A DNA stretch of 11,038 bases from an uncultured Bacteroidales bacterium (lineage in GTDB: Bacteria; Bacteroidota; Bacteroidia; Bacteroidales; UBA932): assembly GCA_946406095.1 (NCBI GenBank), contig CAMJJO010000052.1:1-11038 (forward strand), read 5' to 3'. A program made the translations under genes and the position numbers. The notes under the pieces were generated by a model. The model worked only from the letters and a program-made list of their open reading frames with translations. It did not search any database and was not told the DNA's origin. Below, piece by piece: positions 7,571-11,038 of this stretch; position 1 is the stretch's first letter, and each line of letters begins with the position of its first letter.

Positions 7571-7574
7571 CACT

Positions 7575-8795
7575 ATGGCAAAAGAACTGGATATCCTTCG
7601 CGCAGAAGTGCGCACCGAACTCGAAAAAGACATACTCCCCTTCTGGCTGGAACGCATGCAGGACCCCTCAGGTGGCTTTTATGGGCAGATGGACGGCAGC
7701 GGCCGCCTGATGCCGGATGCTCCCCGGGGTGGAATACTGTGCGCCCGTATCCTCTGGACTTTTTCTTCGGCCTACCGCATACTGGGCCGGGCTGAGTATC
7801 TGGATGCCGCCCGCAACGCCTTCTCGCAGATACGGGACAAGTTCTTTGACCGGCAGTTCGGCGGCATCTACTGGAGCCTGAACGCCGACGGCACCCCGCT
7901 TGACACAAAAAAGCAGTTCTATGCCATCGCCTTCGCTGTTTACGGCTGCGCAGAGTATTTCCGCGCCACCGGCGAAGAAGAGGCGTTGGAGCTTGCCATA
8001 AAACTATGGCGAAGCATCGAAGACCATAGTCTGGATTCCATCAAGGGCGGGTATATCGAGGCCTGCACTCGGGACTGGCAGCCCATCGCCGACATGCGCC
8101 TCTCCGAGAAGGACCGCAACGATGCGAAAACCATGAATACCCATCTGCACATTCTGGAAGGATATACCGGCCTGTACCGGGTATGGAAAGACGAGACGCT
8201 GCGCCGCCGCCTGGTGGAACTTTGCGAGATCTTTATGAATAAGATAGTCCGCCCCGACGGACATCTGGGGCTGTTTTTCGATGAGGACTGGAGGTCGCAA
8301 TCCGACACTGTCTCATACGGGCACGATATCGAAGCATCCTGGCTGCTCTGCGAGACTGCGGAACTTCTGGATGATCCCGCCCTGCTGGCCCGTGTCCGCG
8401 CTTGCTGCAGTCGTATTGCCGCCGCCTCGCTGGAGGGCCTGCAGCCGGATGGCAGCATGATCTACGAAGATCACGACACCGACCGCCACTGGTGGGTTCA
8501 GGCTGAAACAGTAGTCGGATGCCTGAATCAATCACTAATGCCGTCCGGCGCTTTTGCCGGCGAGCCTTCTTTTGGCGAGACGGTGAATGACGCCGGCGGC
8601 ATCTGGTTAAACCGGACCATCCGCTGCTGGGAATATATCAAATCACATCTGATAGCCCCGGACGGCGAATGGTTCTGGAGCATAGACGCCGAAGGGCACC
8701 CCAACACCCGCGACGACCGCGCCGGCTTCTGGAAGTGCCCCTATCACAACGGCAGGATGTGTATGGAAATCCTCTCTATTCAGCCTCGAGGATAA
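7575..8795 (+). CDS. Cellobiose/mannobiose 2-epimerase, AGE (N-acylglucosamine 2-epimerase) superfamily
   Basis: 406 residues from the ATG at 7575, no signal peptide, so cytosolic. An ATG at 7557 adds six residues (MLYFCT), but the -7-like element then falls inside the gene and homologues start with a similar MxxEL helix, so 7575 is preferred. Motifs of the (alpha/alpha)6-barrel disaccharide epimerases are RILWTFSSAYR (58-68), GGIYWSLNADG (96-106), KQFYAIAFAVYG (113-124), KTMNTHLHILEGYTGLYR (185-202), SYGHDIEASWLL (247-258), WWVQAETVVG (306-315), and GFWKCPYHNGRMCME (384-398). Putative catalytic histidines are His250 and His391. The enzyme flips C2 at the reducing end. Next to a mannanase, the likely reaction is beta-1,4-mannobiose to mannosyl-glucose, feeding a GH130 phosphorylase not present here. 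The motifs fit disaccharide epimerases better than GlcNAc 2-epimerases, but cellobiose versus mannobiose preference cannot be read. Its 3' end overlaps the GH36 gene by 20 bp. Confidence 0.9.
   Translation: MAKELDILRAEVRTELEKDILPFWLERMQDPSGGFYGQMDGSGRLMPDAPRGGILCARILWTFSSAYRILGRAEYLDAARNAFSQIRDKFFDRQFGGIYWSLNADGTPLDTKKQFYAIAFAVYGCAEYFRATGEEEALELAIKLWRSIEDHSLDSIKGGYIEACTRDWQPIADMRLSEKDRNDAKTMNTHLHILEGYTGLYRVWKDETLRRRLVELCEIFMNKIVRPDGHLGLFFDEDWRSQSDTVSYGHDIEASWLLCETAELLDDPALLARVRACCSRIAAASLEGLQPDGSMIYEDHDTDRHWWVQAETVVGCLNQSLMPSGAFAGEPSFGETVNDAGGIWLNRTIRCWEYIKSHLIAPDGEWFWSIDAEGHPNTRDDRAGFWKCPYHNGRMCMEILSIQPRG
8776..8795. other. 20-bp tail-to-tail overlap of epimerase and GH36 coding ends
   Basis: The epimerase stop (TAA, 8793-8795, plus) lies inside the GH36 frame, and the GH36 stop (TAG, 8778-8776, minus) lies inside the epimerase frame. 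There is no intergenic room for a terminator, so the two mRNAs must overlap at their 3' ends. Confidence 0.9.
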
Positions 8796-11010
8796 ACACA
8801 GCGCTGGTATTCGTCTGCAGCAGTTTGGGATTGAATCCGCCTTCCTGCAGGAATGCTCCGGAGAAGGCCTTGCCGTTCCCCCACCAGCAGCTGCGTTCTA
8901 CATTCTGCTCAGTAACCTTGTAGTTTTTAGCCGGATCCAGCCCCTGGAGACGGAAAACATGTGAGCCGACTGCGCGGTTCTGATAGCGCAGGCAGTAAGT
9001 GAATACCACCGCCCGGCTCTTGTCCTCAGAGACATACATAAGTCCGTAAAAATCACCATCATAGGGCGATCCCAGACGGTACAGGTCCCCGTTGAAAACA
9101 ATATCCCTGTAGCCTTTGTAGGAGGTGATGCAGCGGTCTGCGACGGCGCGTTCCTCGGCCGACAGGTTCCTGGGCTGGAGTTCCATACCCAACCTTCCGG
9201 CGGCTGCCACGTCGAAGCGGAACTTGAGAGAGGTGACGTTGCCGGTCTGATGGTTGGGCACGGCCGAAACGTGTGAACCCATCACGCATGCGGGATAGAT
9301 CATCGAAGTGCCGTACTGTATGCCGATGCGGGTGATTGCATCGGTGTTATCGCTAGTCCAGACCTCGTTGAACCAGCGCATGGAGCCGTAATCCACGCGG
9401 CTTCCGCCAGAGGAGCAGCACTGAACTATCACATCCGGATACTTCTCCCTCATCCTCTCGCATACCTTATATAATCCCTGCACATACTCTACGAAGAAGC
9501 GGTCCTGTTCATCCCCCAGATAGGGGCTGCCGAACGACATCACGTTCCGGTTGCTGTCCCACTTTATGTAGTCTATGTTGGACGAGAGGCTCATGGTGCG
9601 GTCGAACACCCCGAACACGAAGTCCTGCACTTCCGGGTTGGTGAGATCCAGCAGCCACTGGTTGCGGGCCTGATAGATCTCGCGTCCCGGGCTCTGCACC
9701 ACCCACTCGGGATGAGCCTCTGCAAGGTTGGAATCCGGATTCACCATCTCGGGCTCGATCCAGATGCCGAACTTGAGGCCCTTGGAGTGGGCATAGGAGG
9801 CAACATAATCAATACCCTCCGGAATCTTGGCATCGTTGAGCTCCCAGTCGCCGAGGCCGGCCTTGTCGGAATTGCGGGGATGGTCCTTGGCGAACCAGCC
9901 GTCGTCCAGCACGAACATCTCCAGGCCCATCGAAGCCGCATCGTCAATCATCCGGAGCAGGGTCTCGGTAGTGAAAGTGAAATATGCGCCCTCCCAGCTG
10001 TTGAGCAGCGTGGGATTGACCTTTCCGCCGTTCCAGACCGCATATTTGCGGGCCCAGCGGTGAAGGTTGCGGGACGCTCCGCCGGCGCCGTTCCGGCTCC
10101 AGGTATAAATCATCTCCGGAGTAGTGAAACTTTCGCCCGCCTTGAGGGGATATGCGGAAGCATAGGGATTGATGCCGGAAACGATGTTCAGGCGGTCGGT
10201 CTGGTCTATCTCGAAGCTGATGCGGAAGTTGCCGCTCCAGGCAAGGGCTCCCGCGACCACTTCGCCGTCGGTCTCGCTGAAAGTCTTTCCGAGAGACACC
10301 ATGAAGGACGGGTTATTGCTCTGTGTGGCCTGCACACCGCGACGCGTTTCGATCACTTTTGTGTCGTGGGTGAGAAGAGTCCGGCCTACCTGCATTTCCC
10401 TGGCCCATCCACCGTAGAAGTGGGTCAGGAGGTAATCATCCGCCGTCAGGTTGAGCGAGGCGGAGGCATAGTTCCGGAGTTCTACGGGTTTCTTTCCGCA
10501 GTTGCGGATTACACTGTGCATTAGGATGACGTCTTCTGCCTGATGGGCGTCGTATACCAGATCCACCTCCAGGGCGGTCGCATAATCCTTCGTATGGATG
10601 GTTGTTGTGGTAACGCCGCTTCTGGAGGCCGTTTCGTGCGATACATAATACAGTTCCGTATTCTGATTGCCGTCGGCATACTTCACATGGAGGGCATCCA
10701 GGCCGTTGAATCTGCCACCCGCGGCCGGATAGGACTCGGGAACGGAAGCGCCGGTGCTGAATTTCAGGAAAGCGTCCGGATTACCCGCGTGGGCGCCGTA
10801 ATGCACGGTGCGTACCGTTCCTTTTTTGTCTACCTGCAGCAGCAACTGAGTGCCGGCGGTTTCAACCGCTATGACTCTCGGAGTTACCGCAGGGATTTCG
10901 ACGGTTTCGTGGGTGAATTTCTTCAGCTTTTTGTTGGGTTTCCCAGCTTGCGCAGGGATGGTGACGGCGAGCAGTGCAATGGCCGCCAGGGCTATCATGT
11001 GGTTTTTCAT
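8776..11010 (-). CDS. Secreted GH36 alpha-galactosidase
   Basis: 744 residues, normal for bacterial GH36. A signal peptide (MKNHMIALAA start, cleavage predicted after AQA at residue 22) with no lipobox suggests a periplasmic enzyme. Residues about 30-320 form the N-terminal beta-sandwich. The TIM barrel at about 335-660 carries SWEGAYF (338-344), FVLDDGWF (366-373), GDWELNDAKIP (387-397), and GIWIEPEMVNP (415-425). It also has YIKWDSNR with putative nucleophile Asp485, CSSGGSRVDYG (532-542), and WTSDNTD with putative acid/base Asp554. A C-terminal beta domain follows. By family it removes terminal alpha-1,6-galactose, here probably from galactomannan oligosaccharides taken up through SusCD; raffinose-type sugars are an alternative. 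The barrel motifs are canonical, except that the substrate-loop motif reads CSSGGSR where Gly-rich forms such as CSGGGGR are common. It is divergent from whatever lies to the right and convergent with the epimerase, so it has its own promoter. Confidence 0.95.
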   Translation of the reverse strand: MKNHMIALAAIALLAVTIPAQAGKPNKKLKKFTHETVEIPAVTPRVIAVETAGTQLLLQVDKKGTVRTVHYGAHAGNPDAFLKFSTGASVPESYPAAGGRFNGLDALHVKYADGNQNTELYYVSHETASRSGVTTTTIHTKDYATALEVDLVYDAHQAEDVILMHSVIRNCGKKPVELRNYASASLNLTADDYLLTHFYGGWAREMQVGRTLLTHDTKVIETRRGVQATQSNNPSFMVSLGKTFSETDGEVVAGALAWSGNFRISFEIDQTDRLNIVSGINPYASAYPLKAGESFTTPEMIYTWSRNGAGGASRNLHRWARKYAVWNGGKVNPTLLNSWEGAYFTFTTETLLRMIDDAASMGLEMFVLDDGWFAKDHPRNSDKAGLGDWELNDAKIPEGIDYVASYAHSKGLKFGIWIEPEMVNPDSNLAEAHPEWVVQSPGREIYQARNQWLLDLTNPEVQDFVFGVFDRTMSLSSNIDYIKWDSNRNVMSFGSPYLGDEQDRFFVEYVQGLYKVCERMREKYPDVIVQCCSSGGSRVDYGSMRWFNEVWTSDNTDAITRIGIQYGTSMIYPACVMGSHVSAVPNHQTGNVTSLKFRFDVAAAGRLGMELQPRNLSAEERAVADRCITSYKGYRDIVFNGDLYRLGSPYDGDFYGLMYVSEDKSRAVVFTYCLRYQNRAVGSHVFRLQGLDPAKNYKVTEQNVERSCWWGNGKAFSGAFLQEGGFNPKLLQTNTSAVFILEAE

Positions 11011-11015
11011 ATCTA

Positions 11016-11023
11016 CAAATATA
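11016..11023 (-). promoter_or_regulatory. Bacteroides-type -7 element (TATATTTG) of the GH36 gene
   Basis: On the minus strand TATATTTG matches TAnnTTTG and lies 5 nt before the ATG at 11010. Any -33 element would fall beyond the right edge of the window. The geometry again places the transcription start at about the start codon. Confidence 0.5.
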
Positions 11024-11038
11024 CAAAAAAGTGTAACT

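Larger units (their letters stand above)
7480..7574. promoter_or_regulatory. Divergent AT-rich intergenic region between the AraC regulator and the epimerase
   Basis: This 95-bp gap holds two outward-facing -7-like elements, one at each end, 71 bp apart. The flanks are roughly mirror-symmetric: GCAAATGTATA at 7483-7493, and TATATTTTTGC at 7561-7571, whose reverse complement is GCAAAAATATA. The middle is A/T-rich with no convincing operator or -33 boxes. It is a plausible shared control region for regulator and enzyme. Confidence 0.55.

Noticed and set aside
7557..7574. Upstream ATG giving a six-residue longer epimerase
   Set aside because: The extension MLYFCT has no homologue-like features, no ribosome site precedes it, and it would overlap the likely -7 element at 7563-7570.
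7575..8795. Call as N-acetylglucosamine 2-epimerase (renin-binding type) or phosphomannose isomerase-like AGE member
   Set aside because: The HDIEASWLL, KTMNTHLHILE and KCPYHN motifs and the mannanase neighbourhood fit disaccharide 2-epimerases better.
9712..10524. 270-codon open frame on the plus strand opposite the GH36 gene
   Set aside because: Antisense shadow with no recognisable motifs; the GH36 frame explains the conservation pattern here.
1..11038. Mobile elements, integration sites, tRNAs, CRISPR repeats
   Set aside because: No transposase or integrase motifs, terminal repeats, spaced repeats or cloverleaf-like sequence were found on either strand by reading.

Overview
This window looks like part of a polysaccharide utilization locus (PUL) from a member of the Bacteroidota, most likely Bacteroidales. 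The evidence is an adjacent SusC/SusD pair, a lipoprotein glycanase, an AraC-type regulator, and TAnnTTTG sequences (the Bacteroides-type -7 promoter element) just upstream of several genes. By eye the coding regions are well above 50% G+C (not counted), with AT-rich intergenic gaps. That fits an Alistipes-like or uncultured gut/rumen Bacteroidales better than a low-GC Bacteroides, but genus cannot be fixed from this sequence.

Layout. From about 6520 down to the left edge, on the minus strand, lies a tight probable operon. It runs from a lipoprotein fusing a GH5 (subfamily 7-like) beta-mannanase to a CE7-type acetylesterase (6520-4178), through a SusC/RagA TonB-dependent transporter (4141-947), to a SusD/RagB glycan-binding lipoprotein (929 to the left edge, truncated there). 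Just upstream on the same strand is an AraC-family regulator (7479-6607). Divergent from it, on the plus strand, is an AGE-fold cellobiose/mannobiose 2-epimerase (7575-8795). A secreted GH36 alpha-galactosidase (11010-8776, minus) converges on the epimerase, and their coding ends overlap by 20 bp.

How the genes fit together (inference from families). The set matches use of acetylated galactomannan or galactoglucomannan. The surface GH5-CE7 enzyme would cut the mannan backbone and remove acetyl groups, and SusD/SusC would capture and import the oligosaccharides. The signal-peptide-bearing GH36 would strip alpha-1,6-galactose, probably in the periplasm. The cytosolic epimerase would convert mannobiose to mannosyl-glucose for a GH130 phosphorylase. 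No GH130, GH26 or inner-membrane sugar transporter is in the window; they may lie outside it.

Points worth a second look: the GH5-CE7 fusion at the head of the operon; Gly-to-Asp changes in two CE7 signature motifs; -7-like elements only 4-5 nt before three start codons, suggesting leaderless mRNAs; two overlapping GC-rich symmetry elements around the operon's putative promoter; and a strong Shine-Dalgarno sequence on susD alone. No RNA genes, insertion sequences, CRISPR arrays or clear intrinsic terminators were seen. I did not find evidence of a wholly new kind of system.
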